A DNA stretch of 64,000 nt from contig NC_135174.1 in assembly GCF_041146795.1 (NCBI RefSeq), forward strand, positions 6,263,878 through 6,327,877, in the 5' to 3' direction. Under the pieces are notes generated by a model that saw only the letters and a program-made list of their open reading frames with translations, ran no database searches and was not told where the DNA came from. The DNA is from Maylandia zebra (taxonomy: Eukaryota > Chordata > Actinopteri > Cichliformes > Cichlidae). A program made the position numbers and the translations under genes. Positions 23,949 through 48,439 of this stretch are shown piece by piece. Numbering within the stretch: position 1 is the first letter of the stretch; each line of letters starts with the position of its first letter.

Positions 23949-25167
23949 TCCATTGCGCGACGTTCCTATGTGTTTTGTCGTTGTGTAGGAATAAACGTGA
24001 TTAGGCAGCATGTAACATTACGGAATGTTGTACTGAGGCACACTAACAACACTTTTCAGTCGAGTGTTAGTTACGGGACCCGAGAGGCAGCCGGCACACA
24101 GGTCAGTAAAATAAACGCGAACAGTTTCTGTCTTTCTGTTGTAGGAAGAATGCCTCTGAAAAGTCCCTTAAAAAAGGACTAGTTTACCAACTGTTTCCGA
24201 ATAAAACTTATTGGACGTATTGAACGTAGGGTGTGTTTAGTTTGAGTAGTTTAAGTTGTTGCCATCGAGAAACAGGTTTTATTTTGACTTTTTTCAGGAA
24301 ACCCAAGTTCACATTCCAGTAGGTAAGGACAAACAAACATATTTTCAAGAGGAATCACATATAAATGTCATGTCATTTATACGGTGTATTAATCCATATG
24401 GTCTTGTGTTATGTATTAGAACGTTTGACGGTATCTTACAGCAGAAGCAGCGGTCCTGGGGGTCAGCATGTCAACAAAGGTTACCACAGTTTAATTTTAA
24501 ATGAAAATAAATACTTTCTGGTGCATAATTAGTGCATAACATAGTTCATGTTAATAAGATGGTCTACCATTTTTAATCCACAGTCAGCACAAAAGCAGAA
24601 GTCCGATTCCATGTGCAAACAGCAGAATGGATCCCAGAAGATGTTCGGAAAAAAATCCTTGAAAAGGTTTGTTTTCACATACTGTGAGTTAAGAAATATG
24701 TCTGACTTGTTGATGTCAATTTCATTCATTTCTACTCTTGCATCACAGTTAACAGAAAATACAGTTATTCTCTTTGCAGATTATTTTTTTTAAACTTTTT
24801 AATTTTCACCCCTCACTTTGATGTTGCTGTGCAGAACAAAACCCGAATCACTAAGGCGGGGGAACTGCTGGTGACCTCAGAGCTGAGTAGGAGTCAGCAG
24901 AGAAACCTTTCTGACTGCATACAGAAGATCTCTGCTATCATAGCAGAAGCCAGTGAGAAGCCCCATGAGCCAACAGCTGAAGACATCGCGCTCAGGGCAG
25001 CAAGGTACTGCTTAGAGTGGCGTTGTTTGGTTGTTGATCTACTTTAAAAATGGCTAAATTTGACCTTAAATGTGTTGTGCAGGTTGGAAAAGAGGAACAA
25101 GGAGCGCCTCAGAAAGAAGAAGATTCATTCAGCTACCAAGCAGAACAGACGTGTGGATTTTGACTAA
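23940..25167 (+). CDS. mrpl58: Mitochondrial peptidyl-tRNA hydrolase MRPL58/ICT1, complete, 6 exons
   Basis: It encodes a release-factor-like hydrolase of the mitochondrial large ribosomal subunit that frees peptides from stalled mitoribosomes. Exons: 23940-24101, 24298-24322, 24420-24479, 24584-24666, 24835-25004 and 25083-25167. They total 585 nt, giving 194 aa (human 206 aa). Residues 1-54 form an Arg-rich, acid-poor leader ([15 protein letters not shown]) typical of mitochondrial import. The catalytic loop [13 protein letters not shown] carries GGQ at residues 76-78. The rest matches the family: [33 protein letters not shown], and a basic C-terminal helix ending [17 protein letters not shown] that docks in the mRNA channel. 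All phases join (exon 2 is only 25 nt). The start lies in a good context (CCAACATGG) and overlaps a YY1-like site. A poly(A) signal follows at 25305. It looks intact. Confidence 0.96.
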
Positions 25168-25304
25168 GTGGATGACTGTTATACTTCTCCCTCCTGCGAT
25201 TTAGTGGCTATAATAATCAATCCTGTGATTTTATACTTATACTATTTATTAAGTGGTTGATGTACATATTGGGTTTTTGTTGTTGTTTTTGTTGTTGTTT
25301 GTAA

Positions 25305-25310
25305 AATAAA
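25305..25310 (+). promoter_or_regulatory. Poly(A) signal of mrpl58
   Basis: AATAAA 138 bp past the stop, after a GTT-rich stretch. A second AATAAA follows about 20 bp later. Confidence 0.6.
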
Positions 25311-25496
25311 CACTGAAAGCGTTTCATAATAAACACCAACAATGTTTTAAGTGAAGACTACTTTTAACTAAGAATGCTACTTTAACACACTAGGTTTAAC
25401 GACACTTATAAAATTACGCTTATAGTAATAATAAACAGCACTTTGTTGACGAGAGAAGAGCCAAGGGTTATTCTTTCATGAAAAAAAAAGAAGGCT

Positions 25497-25568
25497 TAGC
25501 AGAGGATGGTTTCGATCCATCGACCTCTGGGTTATGGGCCCAGCACGCTTCCGCTGCGCCACTCTGCT
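25497..25568 (-). tRNA. Initiator tRNA-Met (anticodon CAT)
   Basis: On the minus strand it starts AGCAGAGTGGCGCAGCGGAA and ends CCATCCTCTGCTA, 72 nt. The CCCATAACC anticodon loop and the GGGCCC stem are seen. The AGCAGAG...CTCTGCT acceptor pair with a 5' A and the B-box variant GATCGAAACC are hallmarks of the eukaryotic initiator tRNA. It looks functional. Confidence 0.96.
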
Positions 25569-25936
25569 GCCGATGGTGAGGGGAGTGATTATTTCTGTAT
25601 TTAACTCACTGTTGTACGTGTTTGTTGTTGCCAGAACTGACTGGTAAGATTGCTAGCTTTTGTAACATTAGTGTCTTAATCTTAAGGAATAATCGTTTTC
25701 GCTAGTAAGTTAACCATAACGTTAGCGTTCGCTTGGGCGGATACCATCAATCATTATTAGCTTCAGTAGGAGTTCCGTTTCACATACACAACTTCTTCAT
25801 TTCGTTTGGCTTTTAATTTTAACACTGACTCAAGGACACAAACATTCCAAAAAACTGCTGTCGTTTGGTGGAAGGTTAGCTGCCTAAGAGCAACTGAATC
25901 GAAAGCGAATTTGGCGGCTGCGACGTAAGCAAAAGT

Positions 25937-26009
25937 CGACCACGAAGGGACTCGAACCCTCAATCTTCTGATCCGAAGTCAGACGCCTTATCCATTAGGC
26001 CACGCGGTC
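25937..26009 (-). tRNA. tRNA-Arg (anticodon TCG)
   Basis: On the minus strand it starts GACCGCGTGGCCTAATGGAT, has the anticodon loop ACTTCGGA (TCG), the B box GGTTCGAGTCC and an acceptor strand CGTGGTC plus discriminator G. All four stems pair. No intron. It looks functional. Confidence 0.96.
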
Positions 26010-26254
26010 AGATTGATAGACGAGGAACCCAAGTATATCCAAATACCTAAATATATAACTATACGACGTCGGTACTTAATTTTCTACCACTATTTCAACC
26101 TCTATTACAACACAAATTATGTTATACCTTATAGAACAGCAGCGTTTTATCAGTAGCTGTTGATGAGAAAACTTTCCCTGTACTCACAAAATGTGCTGAA
26201 GTCTTGTGGTTTTTTACTACTCCAATAATACATCAGCTAAAGTCACTTTAAAAA

Positions 26255-26425
26255 GTGGCACAGAGGTGGGAAGCAACAAAGTACAAATACTTTGTTACTG
26301 TTTACTTTCTTCGTTAACTTTTCAGATACCTGTACTTTACTTAAGTAGTTATTTTTCTGACAACCTTTTACTTTAGCTCCCTATATTTTTAAACAAATAC
26401 CTACACTTTATATATCTGACTTGTA
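26255..26425. repeat. Dispersed fish repeat (GTGGGAAGCAACAAAGTAC type)
   Basis: It opens GAGGTGGGAAGCAACAAAGT, followed by ACAAATACTTTGTTACTG and CTGTACTTTACTTAAGTAG. I recognise this string as a very common teleost dispersed repeat, probably a non-autonomous DNA transposon. The ends are not resolved. Confidence 0.5.
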
Positions 26426-28436
26426 TATGGCCCACAATGCAAAATGAGTTTAACATCCCTGCCCATATCTGGTTTATGCAGTCAATTCTCTGGACAGGGG
26501 ATAACCTAGCCTTCCTCTTACCAGCCATCACCTCCAACTCATCCTATGGTGTGCTGGAGTGTTCCCAACTCAGTATTGTGATAGAATTTCTCCAGCTTCC
26601 CCAGGGTCTCCTTCCAGTTTTGTATGACTGAAACACCTCACTTGGTGGAACGATCAGTAGACAATAGAGTTGGGCCTATAAATCCAAATATCAATGGTGT
26701 GGATCAATACAAGCGCGACAGGATCGATACTTTATTTCTATGCTTCTGAACGCTTCCTGGATGACCAAACTCTTCCTATCTTGTGGCCACTTCCATAGTC
26801 TTATTATTTCCGTCATAACCAACAGCTTGCAGCCACCAAAAAAGGAATGGAGATCAACTAATTTGTGTGACTGACATGACATTATCTCACCGGGTCAGGG
26901 AGAGAGGTTTGTGTGAGAGGAGACCTTAGGGTCTGATCCGCACATGCATAAACTATTTCTAGAGTCAGGAAGTGTTACTTACTCAGTTTAATTATACAAC
27001 AAATACAAAGAGACTGAATGCATTATATAAATGCTTTATTAACAGGGTAAAGTAAGTCTTAGTTCAGTAATAATAGGAACTAATACCAGATTAGACTAAA
27101 CATTAATGCAAATGTCTTATGAAGTAATAATGCACAAGTTTCAACTGGATAATAAAAGTAAAGCAAATTAAATAAATTTATTCTGACAGCATGTTATCAA
27201 CATTCACATATCGGCACTAAAAATTAAAAAAAAGAAAGAAAAAAGAAAAAATTAAAAATTCACACAAAAAAAAAATCAAAATACAGGTACAGTTTGAATG
27301 TTACCCATCCTAAATATGAAAAGATGAGGCGTCAGACATTTTAAGTGCAATAGGTAAGTCATTACAGTACAGAAACCCCATGAACCTGGTAGAATAATAA
27401 CAGGCTCTGGTTTGGCATTGCTAACACGTGTTCTCTCATTGCGCTTGGATCATTCGAAATGACACGAGCGCCGACCTCAAACGCACCACAGTTTGTTCAC
27501 TAACTGTTTTCTGGGTTGCACACAAAATCCATTATCCACAGTGGGGTTTTTTCTCTTCCTAAAAACACACATGAGCCTCAAACACTAGTTTACGATCCCT
27601 CCGGTGTTAGCTGTGTCCATTTGTCCTCCACGACGCTGAAGAGCTGTGTATAAAATATATAACCGTAATAACATTCATTATAACAAAGGTTTACATATAG
27701 GAGGTTACCAAGAAAAAAGGCATAGTTATTGTATATTGTGAAAAAGGTGCAATATGTTGCAGGTTAGCTTTATAGTTTGGTAAGACTGCTAGGTGTTAGA
27801 AAAAGCCCTGGTTTGAAGCCTTATACCGGTTACACATCAGCTATTAAGTGTGAATGACTAACTATATAAAATCTACTTCCTCACAAACCTTCATGCCGTC
27901 TTCATTCAGTTGTCACCCCAGCAACCAGAAATCCTCATGCTTTATATTTACTGTATTCTGTATGAAAGCTCATAATGCCCAGGAAACAGTGAAAACAGCT
28001 ATCTGCAGAGATTCTCCTTTTGCAACTCATCTCTAAGTCAGAAGCTTTGTAGTATTTACTGGGCCTATCACAGATCAGTCGGTATTAGCATTTTTGTTGT
28101 CAGATTTGTGCCAATATGCAAACTTTAAACAGAACATGGGTAGAAAAATATTACTGGGGTAATTTGGAAATGGTAGCGATGGGCTCTGAAGAAGCTCTCA
28201 GTACTGCCTGCAGCCAGGGTTGCCAGGTCTTTCATTTTCCTGCACGTACTTTTTAAGCACTGTTGCAAACAGCTGGTTGGGAACAGATATTCCTTATGAA
28301 CCTCGACTTTAGCATTTTGGCTGTTGCTGTCTTGTTAGATATATAGTATTAATAATACTAGCACTTCAATCAACAAAGGAGGTGCACAAGCTGTTAGTAG
28401 AATTAATCAACAGCAAGTCATGCTATTTTTTATGAA

Positions 28437-28945
28437 AGGGAGACAGGTGAATCGGTGAAGATGCAAGGAGTTTTGAACGTAGAGGAGTTTAAATCATCCA
28501 AAGCAACAGAGTGCACAAGAGAGGAGAAGAAGAGAGTGCAGGGAAGGTGGAGTGAGTAGATTTGTGACAGGAAGATAACAGTAACAGTGAAAGCTGATAA
28601 CAAAAAGACAGGCAGTGGAGCTGGAGGTAGCACAGTTGAAGATACTGAGCTTTTATTTGGGTGACCAGGAGGGGACAGGATCAGAAGGGAGTGAATTAGA
28701 GGAAAAGCTCAGGTTTTAAGTGAGGTAAGGCTGATAAGGTTTGTACAGACAGAAAGGCGTAATAGTGGACAAAGGATGCTGAAGATGGAGCTGCCAGGTT
28801 GGAAAGGAGGAAGAGCACAGAGAATATTCATGGACGCAGTGACGGAGGACATGCAGATGGTTAGTGTGACAGAAGAGGGTGCTAGGGACAGGGTGAGAGA
28901 TCGAGGCAGATGATCCACTGTGGCCGAAGAGCAGACCAAAATGGG
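28437..28945 (+). mobile_element. RTE-like LINE 3' remnant
   Basis: A short piece reads FMDAVTEDMQMVSVTEEGAR, followed by CAGATGATCCACTGTGGC. This is the C-terminus and tail of a widespread fish LINE that I take to be RTE-clade. Upstream coding sequence is too decayed to follow. It lies antisense to cdr2l in the region past its stop. Confidence 0.6.
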
Positions 28946-29975
28946 TTTTAGTACCAAATTGTAAACGTGCATTTCCTCCAGAGGTGGGCATTTTTCCATC
29001 AGTTTAGGGGGACTGACTTGCTTTTGCAGCCTCAATTTTGGACCCTTCTGGCCCTTTTTGTTTTAATGTTTTATCACATACTAGAAACCCTGTCTGCAGT
29101 ACCTGCACCGTGTTACGTTCAAATAAAATCTTAAACAAGTACTAGTTATATATATGCTGATCTATGCCATACAAACTGTGGATATATGCAATGTTGTCCA
29201 AATGGTTACTTAATCTTATCTTATATAAATGGATTTTGGCAGCTACCAGCTATGTTAGTGTCAGCTGGACAAAAGCCAGTGTGAAATGTATTGCTTGATA
29301 ATTAATTTAAAAAAAAAAACAAAAAGTGACCCCAACGTTTCAAACACTTTCAACGTAACTGTCATTTCACTAGTGCTCATCTCCGCTTTTGACCTGCTAG
29401 CAAGGCAACTGGCCAGCTATAGGTTTTGAGTGCACTCAGTAATGTAGAAGACTGAAAGATAAAGAATATAACCAGGTATAAAGATAATCATTTTACTACC
29501 TAGTATTAGCAACAATAATCCAGTATCAGTCAGTAATCTCTGTATTATATTCATTCACAACACTTTTGCTCCCCAAAACCCACAACTTGTTATGACAAGA
29601 GTCGGGTTAGTGTTTATGTTAAATGAGCGGTGGCTTAATAACATACAAACACAGCACTGGTATGGATCTTTTCATCACTTTCCCAAAATCTCAAACTATT
29701 GAAGGCGAAGCCCCGTAAACTTTCACTAAGCCAAAGTAAGGTCACACACAGGAAGGAGGAATCTCGTCCAGACAAAAATGCTTCACTAGAGTTAATGCGA
29801 CTAGTGATATTAGTCAAAGTAGCACCTCCAGGTCACCCTTGACATCCTCGGCTTGTGAGGTGAGGAATCAATCTTTGTCTTATTATAATCACAGAAATGC
29901 TAGTTTAGTTCTCTATGTTAAAAGCAACACATGACAGACATTGATTTGTACTCGTGTTTCTCTCAGATATGCAGT

Positions 29976-29981
29976 TTTATT
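29976..29981 (-). promoter_or_regulatory. Candidate poly(A) signal of cdr2l
   Basis: AATAAA on the minus strand about 360 bp after the cdr2l stop. More distal hexamers exist, so a longer 3' UTR is possible. Confidence 0.35.
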
Positions 29982-30339
29982 AGTTTTTGTGAAACTTTAG
30001 CTTTTGGTGTACTGGTCAGGCCCACAAGCTGTGTAATAGTGTTTTAAGTATAGTTAGTAAGGCAGTGAAGCCAGAACAGACTTTGGACCAGGCTGAAATT
30101 AAATTGTTTATGTTTTTATGCTTAAGTTCTCCAACTTTTACAGATTGATCGCATGCAAATCAGAAGGTTTCAGCTCTCGATCACAAGAGTCTGACGTGAC
30201 CTCAGTCAACCTGAACCATAATTCAATTTAGTGGTTTTAAAAGTAGCACCCTCTATAAGAATGTTCGCACCGGGCACCTTCGCAACCTAACACTGAACAA
30301 GCAATGATGCCACCGTCTCTAGAGCCAGTCGGTGTAAAT

Positions 30340-41260
<10,921 letters not shown>

Positions 41261-42200
41261 GGGTTTCCCCGCGGCGCTGTCCGGACAATAGACGTCCTGC
41301 AGGAAAGGATCCTCCAGAAGACAGCGGTGGCTCCTAGAAGCCGGAGCTCTTTTCAGCGCTGTGTTGTGCCTCGACGTGTTTCCTCTTTCCTTCCTCTCCT
41401 CCGCGTTTCCTCGGTCACTCCCACTGCCCCCCTCTCATCCCCCCCACCACCACCACGCACCGGCTCATCCCGGTGCTCTGACCTGCCGCCTCTGCAGGCT
41501 GCGCCGCTTCAGGAGCCTACAGACGTGGCAGAGAATAACGGCACTTCCTTTGCCGCTGTTAGCGCCAGCATGCTCACGACGCCTTCACGTACCGCTCGTA
41601 ACACCCGATTATCTCCACTCGTCCAGCTTTTGTTCAAGTGCGCCCTCTACATTGATGTCAAAAGACAGGTCAAGACATGCCGTCCATAATTTAAGCTCAT
41701 TAACTGCAAGCGCAACTACTGCGGGGTGACAAATTAAAGGAAAAATGTTTACCCTACACCTAGGCATTTGTTGACGTGATTTGGGTCTACTTGTTCGTTT
41801 TAGAGAAGGGAATTTTACATTGTGGGCCACATACAGCCCAATTTCTGTGTAAAGAAGTTTAACTACACATTTAATCCCTGAGATGTCTTAATATATGAAA
41901 AAAAAAGTGCTATTTCAGCAGTACGTCTTGGTTTTTCTGCATTGCTGTGGCCGTAAAATGAAATGGAATAAAAATAAATTGTAAAAAATAAATGTGTACA
42001 CTTACAGAAAAAAGTCTGTTGCTTATGTCTTGATATTCTAATGGACTCAATTCTTTATTTGTTAGGCCTGGGTATCATCTAGAATGTAAAACTGTGAAAT
42101 TTTGACTTAAGTGAGGAATTTTGTGTCTCATCTCATCTCACAGGCAATATCATTAAGTCATCTCACTGTGTTGCACTATATATGTTGCATGCTATCTGCA

Positions 42201-42215
42201 CCACTAGAGGGCGAG
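42201..42215 (+). promoter_or_regulatory. CTCF-like motif
   Basis: CCACTAGAGGGCGAG fits the CTCF core well and lies about 0.9 kb upstream of the cdr2l start. Occupancy is inferred only. Confidence 0.45.
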
Positions 42216-45200
42216 CTGGTGTTTCATGCTTGTCATAACAACATCCTGGATCTTTCTTACAGTCCTGTGGGGGGGAAACAGCAACACAAGACCGTTTACT
42301 TTGTAATGTTTTGTATATCAGGACAGAGACTGAAAAAGTCATATAGAAAACGATTCCTTTATATTACTGCTAAAGATGGATTTTCAAGCTATTGAATCAT
42401 GAGGTGTGCTCACCTTTTCACACACAGCTTTGGTTAAATAAATAATGGAATAGCATGTCATGCACTGTTGTTTATTAGAGGTTGAATCTACCCAACTAAG
42501 ACCTACTGAGGACCATTCAAGGGAGGGACAACTTTGCATTTGGTGTGATAAGAGCCTGATGATCATGTCCGGTAAAATGGATGGCACATTATTTATTTCT
42601 TAGCCATTAGAGACTGAGAAACAGGAAGAGGAGCCCCAAAACTAGACCAACATTGCCCCAAACACACCAAGAGACTTCACTCTCTTGTATCCACAGTGAC
42701 TCTCCTGCCGGCCAGGTGTAATGGTTGTAAAGACAAATGAAGAATGCATGGTCTGACATACAGAGATTCCTTCATTTGTAAGAGAGACCTATATGGACTC
42801 CTCTGCACCTTTGAGCTTGTCCATTTTCACTGATTAAAGCTGTAACACTAATGAAACAGGATTGGGATTTACATGTTGGTCATTTTTAATGATGATATGT
42901 CAAATGTATAGCATGCGCTTTCATTGACGTCAATTCACTCAAGCGCTTCAAATCCACTGACATAACTCACCCACGTGTGTATTTGTATAACAGTGACATC
43001 TACAGCCCTGACGTGACACTGGAGCTACAGATGGACGCCAGACTGGGTCTGGTCTTCCAGTCAGAGGAGCCATTTTCACGCTTTCTGACACTGTGACAGC
43101 CTGCTGTGAGCTGGAGGGTCCTCTGAGGAATGTGACTAAGTAACTCAGCTGGGCAAGCAGTTCTCATGCATACACGAATACTTGGGCTATCTATACGAGC
43201 TGTTGTTGAGGTGACTAAAATGGGACATTTTCTGGGTACACGAGGGTTAGATTTGACCTCTAGCCCCTTTGGTGACTGTTGCACTATGACAATGTGTAAC
43301 ATAAGGCTTCACAGAGGAGTCATCATCCTCCACAGTTGAATCTCTTTATTGCACACATTTATGAAGAGCTGCCAAACTCTGGCTACACACAACAGTTTTG
43401 ATTTAAAACAGACCTCTGCTCTGAATTCTGAGCAGCTTTGTGTTGGATGAAAACAGAGGGAAAATAACCAGTTTTGCAATTCAAATAGATGTTTTGTGTG
43501 CTGAAAGCAGTGTGTTATTTACCCCCATACATACATATGTATTATCAGCCCGACTATGGAGTTAATGGACAAGCTTTTTGAGCAGTTGGTGAACAACAAA
43601 AAAAGGCATCATGGCCGGTTTTGCATGATTTATAAAGTGATTAAGACTATCACAACTCTGCTGCTCACACCAAATGATTTATTTTTCCATTCAGTCGCAC
43701 AACATTTTCACATGTTCACTCATCTCACACTTCTTCTCACCCACAAGCCTTCTCTTCCTTTACCAGACATGCACAAAAATCTATTGTGTGGCACAAAACC
43801 ACACAACTAAAAACTGCAGCACAGCCCTATTGTGCCTTCTACACGAGTCTCTTTAAAAAATGTTTAGTGTGTTATGATCGATCGACTAACACACACTGCA
43901 AAAAAACTTTAGGCAAGTCATAACAAAAGTTTGAGCAGAAAAAGGGGAAGGAGTTGGAGTTAATGCAATCCAAGAGATAAAAAAAAATAAAAAAAACAGA
44001 AACTATTAAACTGAAAAAGCTGGTTTTAGACTAAAACTGACAACATACACATGCATACCTTGGTTCCACAATACTAGATCAGTCAGAATTAACTGAATGA
44101 ATTTGAAATAGAAGTGGCTTCAAAGCTTTTTACCAATTGGTTTCCTATTTTTGTCCCCAAGTAGCTGCATTGCATTAATCTCTGAAGCACTACTGATGAC
44201 TGGTGTGGTCTTATGCATGCTAAAAACTAATACAAGTAGTTATATACTAAAAAACCCAGACTAAACAAAGCTGAGGAAATATGCAGTAGTACAGGGAAGT
44301 TTTTAGTTTGCCTTTCTTTTGAAACATTCAATACATGCTGTTCCTGATGTCACAGCCCAACTAGAAGGCGAAGACAAGACGAGGTGGTAATTTAGAAAAA
44401 GACCATTTATTTACACGAAACATAAACTAAAGGAATATGTGTGTATCAGTCAGCAGTGTAAAGCATGCACTGAGGAGTGGCAGAGTATGAGGAATGCAGG
44501 ATAAAACCAAAAACACATGCTGTTGTTGAGCTAGTCTGAGTCTGGGAGACACGGAGCGAGAAGAGGAAGAGAGCTTTAATGAGCCCAGGTAGCACGTTCA
44601 GCTAATTACACTCCAATTATCTCCTGCAGAACAAAGCACAGCACAAAAAAAGAGAAACACCTAGTGCCTAATCATTACCAAATGTAGGTTTAATAACTGC
44701 AGCAAACAAAAAACAAGATGACCAAAGATAGTTTTATATTCGAACAGTGAATTGTTGGAAATTGAGGACAAGTTTTAGGTTTTATGTGCTTCTTAACATC
44801 GCCCTGCAGTTCTCTGAATTAGACTGGCAAGAGTGATGTTCGTATAAATAAATCTGTGCATGAATGCATTTTTCCATGCGTGCTTTAAATTGTTATTCTA
44901 AAAAAGTATGACCACAGTCGGTGATTTTTACCAGCCTTCCTCACCTGTACGGTCCAATCCATGCGTTTCCTTTCACCGCATGACGTTCAGTACTGACAGT
45001 GATGTCCAGTTTTGAACTAATAAACCCAAAGATTCCAGGAACAGGATAACAAGCTACCTTGTGTCAGTGAATGTTTGATTTAATGGAAACAAGAGCGAAT
45101 CCCTGGTGTACTAAACATATGATGTCAGCACAATGTTTAGGAGTGATGCAGAAAAGGCTCGGTTTAAATGACACAAACGCTGAGCCAGCCAGGTCTCAGA

Positions 45201-47140
45201 ACCACTCAAGCCTAAAAACTAAATGCAAATGTTAATGTTTAGCCTTTAATCACTGATTACATTAAGACAGGCTGTTCCAACACTGTTTAGTGTGAAGTGG
45301 TGCAGAAATCCTATTCTTTCCTTATACAGGACACCAAAGTTCATGAAGCAAGAGTGTTGAGTACACTATGAGTCTGACAGCGTCGGGGTCACAAGGTTAA
45401 AATACGATCACATTACTTGCTGTAACGGGTTGGCTTGACCAAAACAAAGCCTGAAAGGAGACTGATTCAGCCAGAGGCCTTTATTCACAAACCTCCCCAC
45501 ATCCTACACAGGGGTCAATGAAAATCACCCTATTGTTACACACTGAGCTATCTGACCCGAAGCCACTAACCTTTTAAATCAGTATTAATGACATCCCCAC
45601 AATCAATCTTCCACAGTATCTGTAAAGGAGATGATTATATTAAAGAGTCCTTTAACTGAATGAGTTACTCACAGCCAGGAGGGAGATACTGAATAAAAAA
45701 ATAAAAAAATAAACATTTAGATGTGTCACATTTATCATACAGCATTTAAAGCTGTTGTAACTTATTTACAGTAACAGTGAAAGAGATAAACAAACAGTTG
45801 GAATTTAAGCATTTCAGCATGCAAAGTTAGCAGCTTCAGAGCATAGTGGAATGTGTAGCTGACCCCTTACCAAAAGACAGCTGAAAGGCAACATTAGTCT
45901 CCTGTTCCAAAGGAAAAACCAGAAACACAGCTTCACCTGTGCTTGATGCGAAAATCACATCAAGCCGATTTTTAAGTAATTTAAACTCCAGTGCTGTAGG
46001 TCCAATTCCAGCTGCAGATACAAATCTCCTTTGGGGTTGCATCAAGAAGCTTATCCGGTGTAAAACTCCAAATGAAACATGTGGCACCCTCATGGCAAGG
46101 GAGGAATTAAAATGGTATCAATACTGCGTATACTTCAAAAAGTACCTCAAATATGAAGTCAAAATTGTTCCTTAAAGTACTTTACAATGATGAACTCGAG
46201 GCATTCAAACAAAATGATCATTAAAAAATATCAAATAAACCAGGTAATTTAAGTATTTTAATGGATATAGTTGATGTCCTAAGAGAAATCTTCAATCACA
46301 CTATTCCTAAAGACCACAACAATAATCCTTCTAATTGCACTGCCATAAGACTTTGATGGAAAGGCTTTAATCTGCAACAAATCCTATTAGCAAATGCCCC
46401 AAGGCCGACTTTAACTAAGTGTAAGTTCTATGAAAAATACAAAACGCATTAGATCTGTGGTTCATGCACTGTTTTTCATATGCAGTATATCCCTCTGTGC
46501 TTTGTGAAACAAAAGCAGCGATCTGATCAAGATGCATTATCTGAGGCTTGACGTTCGAGGCAAATTAACAGTCTTCAGTTTCAGGAACTCTGCGCTGCGT
46601 TCTGGTAAACTTTTAGGAAATGACTAACGGTCATTTATGGATGAATAAGCGTAACTTGGAATGTCCACATATCCTCTAATGCAATTCCCTGTAACGACAT
46701 TCACCAAAGCTCCACAACCAGTTTGTTTCTCTAAACAAACTAGAGAACACATCCTAGCCAGGCGGACTGGTCAGAAAATAAACAGAAAAACAGAAGAAAT
46801 GGCCTGATTGTTCCTTCTTTCAGAGAGACCTTCCAGTGAAGAACACCCCACCTCTGATCCGGGAGAAACTCCCAGGGCGGATATCAGCCGCACCTCAAGT
46901 CATGAGTTTTCTCTTTTTTTCACTTAAGTGAATCAACAGCAAACGCAAAACAAAAAACAAAGAAAAACACGCTGGTAATAGCTAAGATGGCAGGACACAA
47001 GAAGGATGGACACACACACCACACACACAAACACACACACCACCCCCTGCTTCTTTTAGAAGCAGCCTCGTCTCCAGGGTGACTGAAGACAAAAAAGAGG
47101 CCTTGGCACAGCTGGTCTGTAGCGACAGAGAGACAGAGAG

Positions 47141-47163
47141 GGAGGAGGAGGAGGAGGAGGAGG
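47141..47163. repeat. (GGA)n microsatellite
   Basis: About eight GGA units inside a purine-rich stretch (47.1-47.3 kb). Confidence 0.9.
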
Positions 47164-48439
47164 AAAAAACAGTGAATGAGTGTTCAGATGTACAGACAGG
47201 ATAGCGGGTGAGGGGGAGAGAGACACAGCGAAAGCAGGGAAAGAGTTGATTTGGAAACTAGTTGGAGGAGGGAGAAGGGAGGGGAAAGAGTGAGGAGGTA
47301 CGCAAACTCTCTGAGAAAAGCAGGAGAAAGTGAACACTCTCACAGGAGGAACAGTTGTGGTCATAAAAAAGAAACGGCTGCTGATCTGCTCAAAGAGTCA
47401 TATTACGTCCAAACATCCAGTGCTGCTCTCTCTCTCTCTCAGTCTGAACTGAAGCAGGCTAATTAGATGAAGAGCAGAAGACCTGCAGGCACCACAAACT
47501 AACTTATGAGAAGAGAGAAAGAAGAGGGGGAGGGAGAAAACAAGCAGGAGTAAAAGTGAAACGTTCTGGGGACTGTTTACTTCTGCCTTTGGCTCTGCTG
47601 TCAGAGAAGAGTTACCAAGTGGAAGTAGTGGCACACATTTGCTAAAGAGGTAAGAGCTTTTTCTTGTCTTTGCACATGTCAGCTTTTACTGTGCTTTATG
47701 CCAAGTTTATACAGACTAACATTTGAAGGCCACACTTACTGTACTTGTCATTCTCAAATGGAAATGCTTAAGTGCTGTAAAGTAAAGAAAACAGGTACTA
47801 AATAAGCAAATTTGTCTACATGAAGCCCAAAGAAGGTGATTTCTTTGATTTCTGTTACATGTTTTACTCTCGTTTGCGCCTTGCCAAACATAATGTGAGC
47901 GCAGCGGAAGGACAAAGACAAGAGGTTGCAGTGTGAAGAGGGTCAGCAGCAGAGGCCTCACATTCTTCAGCCTCACTCCAGCAGGTGCTTGGAATCAGCT
48001 GGAGGAGCTGCTATAAACAAAAAGAATATACACATATATTCGCCCAGGGTAAAAGTATCTGTATTTAGGCACTTATGATGAAATAATGCAGTGTTTGGGG
48101 GTATTAAGTGTTAAAAGCACACTCTGTCATGTGGAACTGACTGTCAAAAACAAATATAACAGGAAATCCGTTATGAACTGCAGACTGATGTTTCATGACT
48201 AAAGCAACAGAACATGTCAAGTATGACAACCACAAAAAAAAAAAGAAGAAAAAACTATAGTACTTCCTGATCTGATAAAGAATAAGAGTCGGTAGAAATT
48301 CTGAATAATCACATAGTTTTACTTAGAGTTACGCACACATTAAACTAAACAGATTTAATAGATTAGTACAGTACAGCATATGTGTGTATGCATCACTAAT
48401 AAACAACAAGTAAGGCTTTAATATGCTTTAAGCTTTAAT

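Larger units (their letters stand above)
25168..30339. other. mrpl58 3' UTR, two tRNA genes, repeats, cdr2l 3' side
   Basis: After mrpl58 come initiator tRNA-Met and tRNA-Arg on minus, a dispersed repeat at 26255-26425 and an RTE-like LINE remnant at 28437-28945. The cdr2l 3' UTR must start at 30339 and run leftwards; its end is unknown, with minus-strand AATAAA at 29976-29981 and again near 28650 and 27020. No other supported coding gene. Confidence 0.5.

Noticed and set aside
28709-29035. Minus-strand open frame (108 codons)
   Set aside because: It is antisense to the RTE-like LINE remnant and has no recognisable product.
45836-46093. Minus-strand open frame (85 codons)
   Set aside because: No splice partners, no recognisable domain, and it overlaps a repeat-tail-like scrap (46015-46085).
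47056-47364. Minus-strand open frame rich in Pro/Ser
   Set aside because: It is created by the purine-rich GGA tract; low-complexity chance frame.
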